A DNA stretch of 26,287 nucleotides from an uncultured Clostridia bacterium. GTDB taxonomy: Bacteria; Bacillota; Clostridia; Christensenellales; Aristaeellaceae. Both the position numbers and the translations under genes were made by a program. The stretch lies in the NCBI GenBank assembly GCA_946626395.1, contig CAMOUF010000136.1:1-26287 (forward strand). Direction: 5' to 3'. This document shows, one piece after another, positions 7,723 to 15,840 of the stretch. Every line of letters starts with the position of its first letter. Positions within the stretch are counted from its first letter, which is position 1. The notes beneath the pieces were generated by a model. That model worked only from the letters and a program-made list of their open reading frames with translations. It was not told where the DNA came from and did no database searches.

Positions 7723-9942
7723 GTGAAAAAGGAAATGTGGATGCGGCTGGCGCTGCTGCTTTTGGTATGGACGCTGACGGCGGCAGGGCTGGTTTCCGCG
7801 CAGGCGGAAGACGCAGTGATTCTGCCAGGAGAAACCGTATATGATTATGTCGACTCAGACGACGATCTGACCGCCCTGGCGGAGGGATATATTCAAAAAA
7901 TCATGAACCGGCAGAGCACCGCCGTGCTACGCTCCAAGGCCGTGGGCGAACGGCTTACGGGAGCGGAGCGGGTGCTGTATGAGGCGCTGCGCACAGCCGT
8001 TCATGCAGTAGCGAAGGGCACGAGCGCGTCCACATCGTTTGATTTTTTGCCTGAAACGATCTACGGCAAAACCACCTATACCGCCGGAGAACTGGGAATA
8101 ACCGGCTCGCTGCTGGATGGAAACGGACAGATAACCCAGGAAGCCAACGATGCGATTGGAGCCCTTCTGCATGCGGTGAATGTGACACGGCTGAACCGGG
8201 CCTTGCTTTACGACTGCCCTTTTGAACTGTACTGGTACCAAAAGAATAAAACTGGAGCGATAAGCCTGTCATATCCTCGCTGCTCTATTACCAGCACGTC
8301 AATGACGATTGTGGGTAACGTACAGGTGAAAATGTATGTTGCGGAGGAATATCAGGCGTCTGGTCCATATGAGGTGAACACCACATACGGCCAAGCCGTG
8401 GAAAGTGCCTTGGCCAATGCTTCCGCGATCATCAGCGATAGCGCGTCCATGAACGACTCGGCCAAGCTGCGGGCGTATATGGACGCCATCTGCGATATGG
8501 TTTCTTATAACCACGATGCAGCCGACGGGGGCGTGGCATACGGCAATCCTTGGCAGATGATCTGGGTCTTTGACGGGGATGTTGAAACGAAAGTGGTCTG
8601 CGAGGGCTACGCCAAGGCATTCCAGTATCTTTGCGACCAAAGCTCCTTCCAAAATAATATTTCCGTCTTGTCTGTACAAGGTTATCTGGATAACGGACCT
8701 CATATGTGGAACGTGGTGCGGATGGAGGACGGGCTCAATTACCTGGTGGACGTGACCAACTGTGACGAAGACTCTGTGGGCTATCCCGACGCCCTGTTCC
8801 TGGTAGGCTACGATCGGTATGAAATAGAACAGGATTATTCTTACTATGTGTACCGGGCCAACAGAACGGATTTGATTTACATGTATCAGTCCGATATCGG
8901 CGTCCTGCTGACGGAGGCGGAGCTGACCATGGCCGATCATGCCTATGGCGCGGGAGACGTGGAAATCATCCCCGCTGAGCGGCTGACCTTGAATAGCGCC
9001 GAAATGCTCACCGGTATGAATGCCCATATGAGTTACATCGTCCAGCCCGAAGATTCCAATGTGACCGTGCTCTTTGAGCCCATCGACAATGAAATCTGCA
9101 CGGTGGATAAAAACGGCCTGGTGACGGCGAAAGCGCCTGGACAGGTCCGGGTGCAGGCTTCTGTGCAGGGGCAGGAAGACATAAAGGCGGAAGCGATGGT
9201 GTTTATTCACAGCCCCATGAATTTTGCCATTGGCGTCGGGGTGGACAACACGGGGGATATTCTGGTATCGATCCAGGAAACCTCCGGCGCTTCGGACAGC
9301 ATCTATGGCCTTCAGTGGAATGTCTCGGCGGAGAACGGACGCTCCGCGCCCCAGCTGACCGGAGTCTTGCATCCTGGCTTCGGCACTAATTCCAAAGCTG
9401 TGGGGAACAGCGCCGTAACCATGGAGCTATTCACTGCGGATGGGGAAAACAGCTATTCCCCCGGTACGGAACGGATTCTGCGCCTGCGCTGCCAGGATGT
9501 GGATCAATTGTGGGGCACCACCCAAACCTATTCCTTGTCCGAAATGAGCCTGATGGTCAAGAGCGCTGACGGCTCCATGACAGTGCTCCTGGGTATGGGC
9601 CTCACCTATCCGGACACCCTGACCGTGGAGTTCAAGAAATCGACCCCGCCCATGCCGGAGCCGGACTTTTCCATGCCCGAGAATTTGGAGACCATTGAAG
9701 CGGAAGCCTTCGCGGGAACCAAAGCTGTGTGCGTTTCCGTGCCGGAAAGCGTCACCGCCATCGGCAGCAAGGCCTTTGCCAATTGCCGCAGCCTGCAATA
9801 TATCTACATCCCCGCCGGGACTGTTTCCATCAGCGAAGATGCCTTCAGCGGCGTTTCCGGCCTGATTATTTACGGCCGCGCCGGTTCGGCGGCGGAAAGC
9901 CTGGCGGCCAGACTGGGCTTCACCTTCTATGAAGCGCCTTGA
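7723..9942 (+). CDS. Secreted transglutaminase-like protein with Ig-like (BIG2) and BspA-type LRR domains
   Basis: The GTG at 7723 (739 aa) is preferred over an in-frame upstream start because GGAGGG sits 7 bases before it and a signal peptide then begins at once: a KKEMWMR start, a long Leu-rich core and VSA-QA at about residue 26. A transglutaminase/protease-like domain spans roughly 180-400, with candidate triad Cys293 (VCEGYAKAF), His327 (GPHMWNVV) and Asp343 (YLVDVTNCD). Next is a BIG2-like segment (about 425-500, ending DKNGLVTAKAPGQVRVQAS), then a beta-rich region of uncertain fold (cohesin-like is possible), and last a short LRR_5/BspA unit (about 655-725; IGSKAFANCRSLQYIYIP, EDAFSGVSGL). 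No cell-wall sorting motif is visible. It is monocistronic. The activity (crosslinking, proteolysis or wall binding) cannot be told from sequence. Confidence 0.85.
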   Translation: MKKEMWMRLALLLLVWTLTAAGLVSAQAEDAVILPGETVYDYVDSDDDLTALAEGYIQKIMNRQSTAVLRSKAVGERLTGAERVLYEALRTAVHAVAKGTSASTSFDFLPETIYGKTTYTAGELGITGSLLDGNGQITQEANDAIGALLHAVNVTRLNRALLYDCPFELYWYQKNKTGAISLSYPRCSITSTSMTIVGNVQVKMYVAEEYQASGPYEVNTTYGQAVESALANASAIISDSASMNDSAKLRAYMDAICDMVSYNHDAADGGVAYGNPWQMIWVFDGDVETKVVCEGYAKAFQYLCDQSSFQNNISVLSVQGYLDNGPHMWNVVRMEDGLNYLVDVTNCDEDSVGYPDALFLVGYDRYEIEQDYSYYVYRANRTDLIYMYQSDIGVLLTEAELTMADHAYGAGDVEIIPAERLTLNSAEMLTGMNAHMSYIVQPEDSNVTVLFEPIDNEICTVDKNGLVTAKAPGQVRVQASVQGQEDIKAEAMVFIHSPMNFAIGVGVDNTGDILVSIQETSGASDSIYGLQWNVSAENGRSAPQLTGVLHPGFGTNSKAVGNSAVTMELFTADGENSYSPGTERILRLRCQDVDQLWGTTQTYSLSEMSLMVKSADGSMTVLLGMGLTYPDTLTVEFKKSTPPMPEPDFSMPENLETIEAEAFAGTKAVCVSVPESVTAIGSKAFANCRSLQYIYIPAGTVSISEDAFSGVSGLIIYGRAGSAAESLAARLGFTFYEAP

Positions 9943-9968
9943 TTCCCTGTATCCCATTGCTTCTTTTC

Positions 9969-9999
9969 GCTCCCGCCTATGATAGACGGGAGCTTTTTT
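9969..9999 (+). terminator. Rho-independent terminator after the transglutaminase-like gene
   Basis: GCTCCCG (9969-9975) pairs with CGGGAGC (9987-9993) around an 11-base loop in which CTAT and ATAG face each other. Six T follow directly. Confidence 0.9.
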
Positions 10000-10094
10000 C
10001 ACGCTGCTGAAAAATGGCAAAAAATATGAAATTGCAAAGGATTTGTCAAATTCGTGTAAACAAAAAGAAAAAAATCTGCAAAAAGGGATTTTCC

Positions 10095-10117
10095 CGGGCG
10101 CGTTTTTGTAGTATAAT
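10095..10117 (+). promoter_or_regulatory. Probable promoter of cdaA
   Basis: A perfect TATAAT at 10112-10117 lies 38 bases before the TTG start of cdaA. No good -35 is seen at 16-18 bases (TTTTCC at best). A run of A-rich sequence lies upstream (10010-10085), which may act as an UP-type element. This is the first promoter after the preceding terminator, so it very likely drives the cdaA-cdaR transcript. Confidence 0.55.
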
Positions 10118-10155
10118 AAAAATGTAAACCCGTTTGAAAGTGAGGGCGGTTCCAC

Positions 10156-11022
10156 TTGACAGGTTTTTGGGAACAGGTGCAAACCTTTTTTTGGAACATC
10201 ATTCATCGGCCCACGTGGATCGATTATATTGATATCATCCTGATTGCGTTTTTGATTTATCAATTGGTGACTCTGACCCGCCAAACCCGGGCCATCCAGG
10301 TTATAAAGGGCCTGGCGGTGATTATCGTAGCCAGCTACGCCTCCGAATTGATCGGGCTGACCACCCTGAACTGGGTGCTCAGGAGCATTCTGAACAATGG
10401 CGTGATCGTGCTGCTGATCCTGTTCCAGCCGGAATTGAGGAAGGCGCTGGAGCAAATTGGCCGCACCGCCAAGCTGGACCGCTCCGCCCAGCAGGATGAA
10501 AGCGAGCGCATCGTGGACGAAATCACCCAATGCCTGCTGCGCTTGTCCCGCCGCCGGGTGGGCGCGCTGATCGTGTTTGAGCAGCGCACAGGATTAAAGG
10601 ATATCACCGAAAGCAGCGGCACAGAAATCGACTCCATCATCTCCGCCCCTTTGCTGGAAAACATTTTCGAGCCCAACACCCCCCTCCACGACGGCGCTGT
10701 GATCATCCGGGGCAGCCGCATCGTGTCAGCCGCCTGCGTGCTGACCTTAAGCGATAACCGCTCCATCAGCCGGGATTTGGGCACCCGCCACCGGGCGGGC
10801 CTGGGCGTGAGCGAAAACACCGACGCCATCGTGCTCATCGTCAGCGAAGAAACGGGCATCATCAGCATGGCCCGGGGCGGCAAGCTGACCCGCCACCTGG
10901 ACGCGGAGGGGCTGCGGAAGGTGCTCAGGGAAATGTACCATGAAGACCATTCCCGGCTCTGGCGCTGGACCCACAGCCTGGGCCTGGTGCGGAAAGGAGG
11001 CGCTGGAAATGATGCAGAATGA
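10156..11022 (+). CDS. cdaA: Diadenylate cyclase CdaA (membrane-bound c-di-AMP synthase)
   Basis: CdaA makes cyclic di-AMP from two ATP. The 288-residue protein has three N-terminal membrane helices (about 22-40, 45-62 and 72-90) followed by a DisA_N catalytic domain. The diagnostic motifs are LHDGA (Asp179-Gly180-Ala181) and GTRHRAGLGVSE (Arg211-His212-Arg213), both intact, along with FEQRTGLKDI and SAPLLENIFEPNTPLHDG. The start is TTG at 10156, nine bases after GAGGGCGG; no ATG lies nearby in frame. Its end overlaps cdaR by 14 bases, the usual synthase/regulator pairing in Bacillota. In many relatives glmM follows; here it does not. A short non-conserved tail (KGGAGNDAE) carries the cdaR ribosome site in its codons. 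Confidence 0.96.
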   Translation: MTGFWEQVQTFFWNIIHRPTWIDYIDIILIAFLIYQLVTLTRQTRAIQVIKGLAVIIVASYASELIGLTTLNWVLRSILNNGVIVLLILFQPELRKALEQIGRTAKLDRSAQQDESERIVDEITQCLLRLSRRRVGALIVFEQRTGLKDITESSGTEIDSIISAPLLENIFEPNTPLHDGAVIIRGSRIVSAACVLTLSDNRSISRDLGTRHRAGLGVSENTDAIVLIVSEETGIISMARGGKLTRHLDAEGLRKVLREMYHEDHSRLWRWTHSLGLVRKGGAGNDAE

Positions 11023-12121
11023 CGCGCCCCGTTCCCCTGCTGACCAGGAAAATAAAGCGAAAAACAACCTGCTGAAAAAGCTGTGGGGGATTCTGATCCA
11101 CAATTGGGGCTGGAAGCTGGCCAGTTTCGTGCTGGCCGTGTGCCTGTGGGGCGTTTTGATCACCCAGGACACCGCCCTGCCCCGCACCAAGGTGATCGAG
11201 AATGTCCGCGTATCGGTCACCAATTCCGCCGTGCTCCGCTCCAACGGGCTGATCATCGTCTCCGGCCTGGAAAACGTGAACACCGTGGATTTGCGGGTCA
11301 GCGTGCCCCAGAAGAACTATTCCTCCGCCGCGGCGGCCAATTATATCGCCCGGCTGGATGTGTCCCAAATTCAGCAGGCGGGGGAGCAGACCCTGAAAAT
11401 CACCGCCACTGCTGCAAACGCCTCCCAGTATGGCACGGTGGTGGATGTGATAAACCCCGAAGTGACCGTGACGGTGGAGGAATTCGGCACCATGTCCGGC
11501 ATTCCCGTGGAAGTGCATCGGGTGGGCGAAGTGCCCGAGGGGATCTATGCCGGCGCCCTGACCCGCAGCGTGGAGGCGGTGGATATCAGCGGCCCCAAAT
11601 CCATCGTGGAAAAAGCGGTACGCTGCGTGGTGGATTATGATCAAAGCGCCTTGAGCGTGAACCGTTCTCCCAATGCCGTGAACCTGCCCTTCGTGTTTGT
11701 GGATGCGGAAGGCCAGGTGCTGGACAGCACGAACCTGACCGTAACTCCCCGGGGCCAGGCCTCGGCCATCCAGCGCATCAGCATCACCCAGAACGTGTAT
11801 GCCATGGCCCGGGTGGGGATCGACCCCAGCACCCTGGTCAAAGGCGAACCGGCCGAGGGCTACGCCGTGAGCAATATCCGGGTCATGCCCAACGTCATTA
11901 CGCTGGCTGGCAGCCAGGTGGCCGTGGCCCCTTATCAGGAGGAGGGCGCCGCCCTGTATCCCTACGATCAGGTGGATATTTCCGGCCAGAGCCGTACAGT
12001 GAGCCAGCTTTTGTATTTGAATACGCCCGGCAATATGGACTATATCAGCAACAACACCGTTCAGGTCATCGTGACCATTCTGCCGGAGGAATTTGTGGAC
12101 GGCGCGGGCGGCGTGCAATGA
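11009..12121 (+). CDS. cdaR: CdaR-like YbbR-domain protein, partner of CdaA
   Basis: The ATG at 11009 (370 aa) follows AAAGGAGG by 8 bases; a frame extension further upstream inside cdaA is not needed. A polar cytoplasmic start is followed by one membrane helix at about 33-52 (WKLASFVLAVCLWGVLITQ) and an extracytoplasmic part made of beta-rich YbbR repeats, recognisable by recurring patterns such as VIENVRVSVTN, TVDLRVSVPQ, PEVTVTVEEFGTMSGIPVEV and VDISGPKSIVEKA. CdaR binds CdaA in the membrane and modulates its cyclase activity. It is shorter than the four-repeat B. subtilis protein and probably has three repeats. The 14-base overlap with cdaA implies coupled translation. The assignment rests on the domain pattern and the neighbour. 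Confidence 0.92.
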   Translation: MMQNDAPRSPADQENKAKNNLLKKLWGILIHNWGWKLASFVLAVCLWGVLITQDTALPRTKVIENVRVSVTNSAVLRSNGLIIVSGLENVNTVDLRVSVPQKNYSSAAAANYIARLDVSQIQQAGEQTLKITATAANASQYGTVVDVINPEVTVTVEEFGTMSGIPVEVHRVGEVPEGIYAGALTRSVEAVDISGPKSIVEKAVRCVVDYDQSALSVNRSPNAVNLPFVFVDAEGQVLDSTNLTVTPRGQASAIQRISITQNVYAMARVGIDPSTLVKGEPAEGYAVSNIRVMPNVITLAGSQVAVAPYQEEGAALYPYDQVDISGQSRTVSQLLYLNTPGNMDYISNNTVQVIVTILPEEFVDGAGGVQ

Positions 12122-12153
12122 GCTTCCCGGAAGCGCCCTGACAGTGAATCATT

Positions 12154-12957
12154 ATGAACAGCTTTGCCAATTCCCTTTTTACGGTGCTTTTCGGCTGGGC
12201 CCGGGCCCTGATCCAGCGCATCTGGATATCCGCCTCAGCGGGCCGCCTGAACAGCTTTTTCGTCTGGATCGGCGATCATTGGATGATCCTGGCCCTGGCG
12301 CTGGCTGTGCTGGGCACGGCGGTGGATCTTGTGATCTGGATGATCCGCTGGCGGCCTTACCTGGTTTGGCGCAGCCGCGCCCGCAGGTTTGCCCGGATGA
12401 TCAGTCAGGATACCCAGACGGACCGGCGTTTGTTCCGCAAGGGGTACATGAGCGGGGTCGATATGGAAATGCCCCCGGAAGAGGAGCCGCCCATGCAGGA
12501 GCCGTCCCCTGAAGAATGGGACGAGGCATGGCAGCGTCCGCCCCAGGAGGCGGAGCTCTTCTATACCCCGGAAATCACCGATGCCCCGGCAGCCAGCGCG
12601 GCCACGGGTCAGACCCGGCAGGGACGCAGGCGGCATTTTAATAAAGCGCCTGGCTATGAGCCGCCGCCCATGGTAACGGAATCCTGGCTGGCTGACGTGT
12701 ACCGCACGGATATGCCTGCCGCCCGTCGACGCCGCCGCCGGGAAAAATATGATCGAAAAAAGCCTGGATGGACCGATAAGCTGATGATCGGCGATGTGGA
12801 GGAGGACAGCCTGCTGGACGGGCTGCCGCCTGTGGTGGACCGTCAGCGGGCGTTTCACGAGCCGGTGTATCCCACACAGCAGGCCGAGCCCAGTGCGTAT
12901 ACCGGTTGGCAGCGGCCCCGCCAGGGTACGCCCACGGAAGGAAAAGACAGCCAATGA
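12154..12957 (+). CDS. Unrecognised membrane-anchored protein with charged, Pro-rich tail
   Basis: I do not recognise this 267-residue protein. Residues 1-35 look like an amphipathic or membrane-associated segment (FANSLFTVLFGWARALIQRIW). One clear membrane helix follows (about 42-65, WMILALALAVLGTAVDLVIWMI). The remaining ~200 residues are hydrophilic: Arg-rich WRSRARRFARM just after the membrane, then Glu/Pro-rich stretches (MPPEEEPPMQEPSPEEW) and an Arg/Lys block (ARRRRRREKYDRKK). By the positive-inside rule the tail is probably cytoplasmic. No catalytic motif is seen. It lies 32 bases after cdaR with a poor ribosome site, and its stop overlaps the rsmF start as ATGA, so it is co-transcribed with the c-di-AMP genes. 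Composition and codon use match its neighbours, which supports a real gene. Confidence 0.8.
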   Translation: MNSFANSLFTVLFGWARALIQRIWISASAGRLNSFFVWIGDHWMILALALAVLGTAVDLVIWMIRWRPYLVWRSRARRFARMISQDTQTDRRLFRKGYMSGVDMEMPPEEEPPMQEPSPEEWDEAWQRPPQEAELFYTPEITDAPAASAATGQTRQGRRRHFNKAPGYEPPPMVTESWLADVYRTDMPAARRRRRREKYDRKKPGWTDKLMIGDVEEDSLLDGLPPVVDRQRAFHEPVYPTQQAEPSAYTGWQRPRQGTPTEGKDSQ

Positions 12958-14279
12958 GCGAACTGAATCAATTGCCGCAGGCATGGATCGAGCAGCTGAA
13001 GCCTCTGCTGGGGCCGACGCTGCCCGATTTTTTACACAGCTATGAAGCGCCGCCCTGCCGGGGCATCCGGATGCGCCCCGGCCTTGATCCCGTTCCGGAA
13101 GCGGGGGAGAGGGTGCCCTGGGCGGAAAACGCATGGTATCTGCCCCTGGATTCTGACGCGGGGGGCCAACCTCCGCACGAAGCCGGAGCGTATTATATTC
13201 AGGAGCCCAGCGCCATGGCCGCCGCCGCGGCGCTGCGTCCCGATCCCGGGGAAAGGGTGCTGGATCTGTGCGCCGCGCCCGGGGGAAAAAGCACGCAATT
13301 GGCGGCATATATGCAGGGGAAAGGATTGCTGGTCTGCAATGAACCGGTGCCCAGCCGGGCCAAAATCCTTTCACGGAACATCGAGCGCATGGGCATTCCC
13401 AACGCCGTGGTGGTCAGCGCCCTGCCGGAGGAGCTCAGCGGCAAATGGGAGGGCTTCTTTGATAAAATCCTGGTGGACGCCCCGTGCTCCGGGGAAGGCA
13501 TGTTCCGCCGCCATCCTGAAACGCGGCTGGAATGGACGCCTGCTTCTCCGGCCGGGTGCGCTCAGCGGCAAAGCCATATTCTGAACCATGCCGCAAAAAT
13601 GCTGCGCCCCGGCGGCATGCTGGCGTACAGCACCTGCACCTTTAACGATCAGGAAAATGAAGGGGTGATCGAGGGCTTTCTCCGGGAGCATCCCGGATTT
13701 TCCCTGATGCCTTTCGCTTTGCCCGGCCTGCCTTCCTGCATGGGAACGCTGCGGCTGTGGCCCCATCAGGTGCGTGGCGAAGGCCATTTCGTGGCGCTGC
13801 TGCGGAAGGAAGAAAACGAGCTCCCCCCAAAGAAACGCCAGGAACGGGAAGAATCCCTGCTGACCGCGCCGGGCAAGCAGGAAGCGGCCCTGGCCGCCGC
13901 GTTTCTCCGGGAGCATTACGAGGGCGCACTTTCTGCTGACGGGCTGTTCGCCGGAAAGCTGCTGCAAGCTCCCGCTGTTATCCCGACCCTGCGGGGGGTG
14001 AAGGTTCTGCGGCTGGGACTGTATCTGGGGGAAATCCGGGGCAAGCTCTTTTTCCCGGATCACGCCCTGGCCCTGTATCGCCCCTCCCGGGTCAGCCTGC
14101 CCGTTTCTTTGGAGCAGGCCCGTTTCTTTCAGGCCGGTCAGGTGCTGCCCGCGCCGGATGGGCTTCGGGGCTTTTGCACCCCCACCCTTTCTGCCCTGGC
14201 CCTGGGCTGGGGCAAGGCCAGCGATGGCCAAATGAAAAATCATTATCCCAAAGGGCTGAGGAAGGGGAAGGGAAGTTAG
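12954..14279 (+). CDS. rsmF: RsmF-type rRNA cytosine-5 methyltransferase (NOL1/NOP2/Sun family)
   Basis: An S-adenosylmethionine-dependent enzyme that methylates C5 of a cytosine in 16S rRNA. The ATG at 12954 (441 aa) overlaps the previous stop (ATGA) and has GGAAGGA upstream. The Rossmann core shows motif I DLCAAPGGKS (104-113), motif IV DAPCSGEGMFRRHPE with Cys178, and motif VI YSTCTFNDQENEG with catalytic Cys228. The region after ~270 corresponds to the RsmF C-terminal and PUA-like domains, ending in a segment of the LALGWGK type. The family also contains tRNA enzymes, so the exact target is inferred from the RsmF-like architecture. The stop codon lies inside a short tandem repeat, so the last codons may have been altered by repeat insertion. 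Confidence 0.9.
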   Translation: MSELNQLPQAWIEQLKPLLGPTLPDFLHSYEAPPCRGIRMRPGLDPVPEAGERVPWAENAWYLPLDSDAGGQPPHEAGAYYIQEPSAMAAAAALRPDPGERVLDLCAAPGGKSTQLAAYMQGKGLLVCNEPVPSRAKILSRNIERMGIPNAVVVSALPEELSGKWEGFFDKILVDAPCSGEGMFRRHPETRLEWTPASPAGCAQRQSHILNHAAKMLRPGGMLAYSTCTFNDQENEGVIEGFLREHPGFSLMPFALPGLPSCMGTLRLWPHQVRGEGHFVALLRKEENELPPKKRQEREESLLTAPGKQEAALAAAFLREHYEGALSADGLFAGKLLQAPAVIPTLRGVKVLRLGLYLGEIRGKLFFPDHALALYRPSRVSLPVSLEQARFFQAGQVLPAPDGLRGFCTPTLSALALGWGKASDGQMKNHYPKGLRKGKGS

Positions 14280-14302
14280 GAGTGAGGAGTTAGGAGTGAG
14301 GA
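14275..14302 (+). repeat. Two perfect 14-bp tandem copies overlapping the rsmF stop codon
   Basis: The unit GTTAGGAGTGAGGA occurs at 14275-14288 and again at 14289-14302, followed by the start of a third copy (GTTA). The stop codon of rsmF (TAG, 14277-14279) is inside the first copy. Further on, TATTCTG is repeated (about 14381-14394) and CACTCCT (about 14402-14408) is the complement of AGGAGTG, so 14275-14410 may be a worn miniature element. The function is unknown. Confidence 0.75.
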
Positions 14303-14439
14303 GTTAATAGTTATTCAGAGTTCTGATACTATTGCTGAACAAAGTCTGTCTCCGTTCTTTGAAACAGACTATATCAATTGTATTCTGTATTCTGTGCTTT
14401 ACACTCCTTGCTCAGTGCCTTGCGGGAAAATCGTTTCGG

Positions 14440-14468
14440 TTGATATTTTGAGGGGGATGTAGTATAAT
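14440..14468 (+). promoter_or_regulatory. Strong sigma-A promoter of the darA-holB-ricT operon
   Basis: TTGATA (14440-14445), a 17-base spacer and a perfect TATAAT (14463-14468). Eleven of twelve hexamer bases match consensus. It lies 42 bases before the darA ATG. Confidence 0.88.
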
Positions 14469-14510
14469 ACAATCAGGGAAAGATCCGAAACAAGGAAAGG
14501 AGAAAGCGTC

Positions 14511-14840
14511 ATGAAACTGATTATCGCAATCGTGCAGGATGAAGACGCCTCCCGGTTGATCGGCCAATTGATGAACGATGGGTTCAGCGTGACCAAGCTG
14601 GCCACCACCGGCGGCTTTCTGAAATCCGGAAACACCACCCTGCTGGCTGGCGTGGATGACAGCCGTGTGCAGGAATGCCTGGACATCATCGAAAAAATCT
14701 GCAAGAGCCGCAAACAGATCGCCACGTCCCCGGTCACCATGGGCGGCTCCTCGGGCATGTATGCCTCTTACCCCATCGAGGTCACGGTAGGCGGGGCCAC
14801 GGTGTTCATTCTGTCGGTGGATCAATTTGTCAAGTATTGA
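14511..14840 (+). CDS. darA: Cyclic di-AMP receptor DarA (PstA, PII-like; YaaQ family)
   Basis: A 109-residue protein of the exact family length. It starts MKLIIAIVQDEDASRLIGQLMNDGFSVTKLATTGGFLKSGNTTLL, the typical YaaQ/DarA N-terminus with the ligand-binding Thr/Gly loop (TTGGFLKSGNTT, about 32-43), then GVDDSRVQECLDIIEKICKSR. It has a conserved end, VGGATVFILSVDQFVKY. It forms a PII-like trimer in the cytoplasm that binds c-di-AMP between subunits; its downstream partners are not well defined. AAGGAAAGGAG precedes the ATG. It is first in the operon with holB, whose TTG start overlaps the darA end by 14 bases. The pairing with cdaA 3.5 kb upstream puts maker and sensor side by side. Confidence 0.96.
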   Translation: MKLIIAIVQDEDASRLIGQLMNDGFSVTKLATTGGFLKSGNTTLLAGVDDSRVQECLDIIEKICKSRKQIATSPVTMGGSSGMYASYPIEVTVGGATVFILSVDQFVKY

Positions 14841-15840
14841 TGAAAAGAGCGGCCTGACCCTTCGGGACTGCGCGGCGGGGAGCGAAACGCTCCTCGCTCT
14901 TTGGCGTGATTATCTGGAGGGCCGGATGCCCGCCGCCGTGCTGCTCAGCGGGGAAAAGGGCGTGGGCAAGCGCACCTTCGCCCGGCTCCTGGCTCAGGCG
15001 CTGATGTGCACGGGCGACGGAAACGAAAAAAACAAGCCCTGCGGCCAGTGCCGGGGGTGCAGGCGGTTTATGGCCCGTACCCATCCGGACGCCCTGTTTC
15101 CCGCTCCGCTGCCCAAAGAAAAAAGCATCAAGCTGGACACCCTGCGGGACACCATCAGCGCCTTGAGCCGCCACAGCCTGGAGGGCGGGCGCAGAACGGT
15201 GCTCATCGAAAACGCGGAGCTGATGACGCCCCAGGCCCAGAACGCCCTGCTGAAAACCCTGGAGGACGGCGCGGAAAACACCTATTTTTTGCTGACCTGC
15301 GATATTGAATCCGCGATTTTGCCAACCATCCGGTCCCGCTGCCGCTGCGTGCGGGTGGAGCCCTGGGAAGCGGAACGGATTCAGCAGGCGCTGCTTCGCC
15401 GGGGCGTGAATCAGGCGCGGGCCAGGGATTTGGCCCGGTTCTGCCAGGGCAGCCTGGGCCGCGCCCTGCAAATGCAGGAGGATGAAGGCTATTGGCAGGC
15501 CAGGGAAGCGGTGAAAAGCAGTTTCCTGTCCGTGCGGGGCACGGCCAGCCTGCCCGCCGCCGCCCAGAAACTAAAGGATCAAAAGGAGAACGGCGACCGG
15601 CTTCTGGATATATTGGAGCAGGAGGTGCGCGCCCTGTTGCATGCCCGGGTGACGGGAAGCCCGGAGGGAGCCGAAGATTTTCCCGATGCCTGGAAGGCAG
15701 CGCCGCCCCGCTCCCTTGAAATCATTTTGGAAGCGATTTTTTCCGCCCGCCGCCAGAAAAATGCTAACGTAGGCTGGGCGGCTTTATCGGAAGGACTTAT
15801 GCAGACCATATCGGAGGAAACGAAAAAATGGCAAGTGTAA
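14827..15840 (+). CDS. holB: DNA polymerase III delta-prime subunit (clamp loader)
   Basis: A 337-residue AAA+ protein. It has a Walker A-like GEKGVGKRT at residues 42-50, a zinc module with CTGDGN...CGQCRGC cysteines (about 60-80), the segment NAELMTPQAQNALLKTLEDG, typical of delta-prime, and the SRC motif in TIRSRCRCVRVEPW. Within the clamp loader it contacts the delta and tau subunits to open the beta clamp. The start is TTG at 14827, with GGTGG six bases before; it lies inside darA and gives the normal distance to Walker A, whereas the first in-frame ATG (14926) would remove the first helix. ricT begins 13 bases before its stop. The darA-holB-ricT order is as in Bacillus, without yaaR. 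Confidence 0.94.
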   Translation: MSSIDEKSGLTLRDCAAGSETLLALWRDYLEGRMPAAVLLSGEKGVGKRTFARLLAQALMCTGDGNEKNKPCGQCRGCRRFMARTHPDALFPAPLPKEKSIKLDTLRDTISALSRHSLEGGRRTVLIENAELMTPQAQNALLKTLEDGAENTYFLLTCDIESAILPTIRSRCRCVRVEPWEAERIQQALLRRGVNQARARDLARFCQGSLGRALQMQEDEGYWQAREAVKSSFLSVRGTASLPAAAQKLKDQKENGDRLLDILEQEVRALLHARVTGSPEGAEDFPDAWKAAPPRSLEIILEAIFSARRQKNANVGWAALSEGLMQTISEETKKWQV

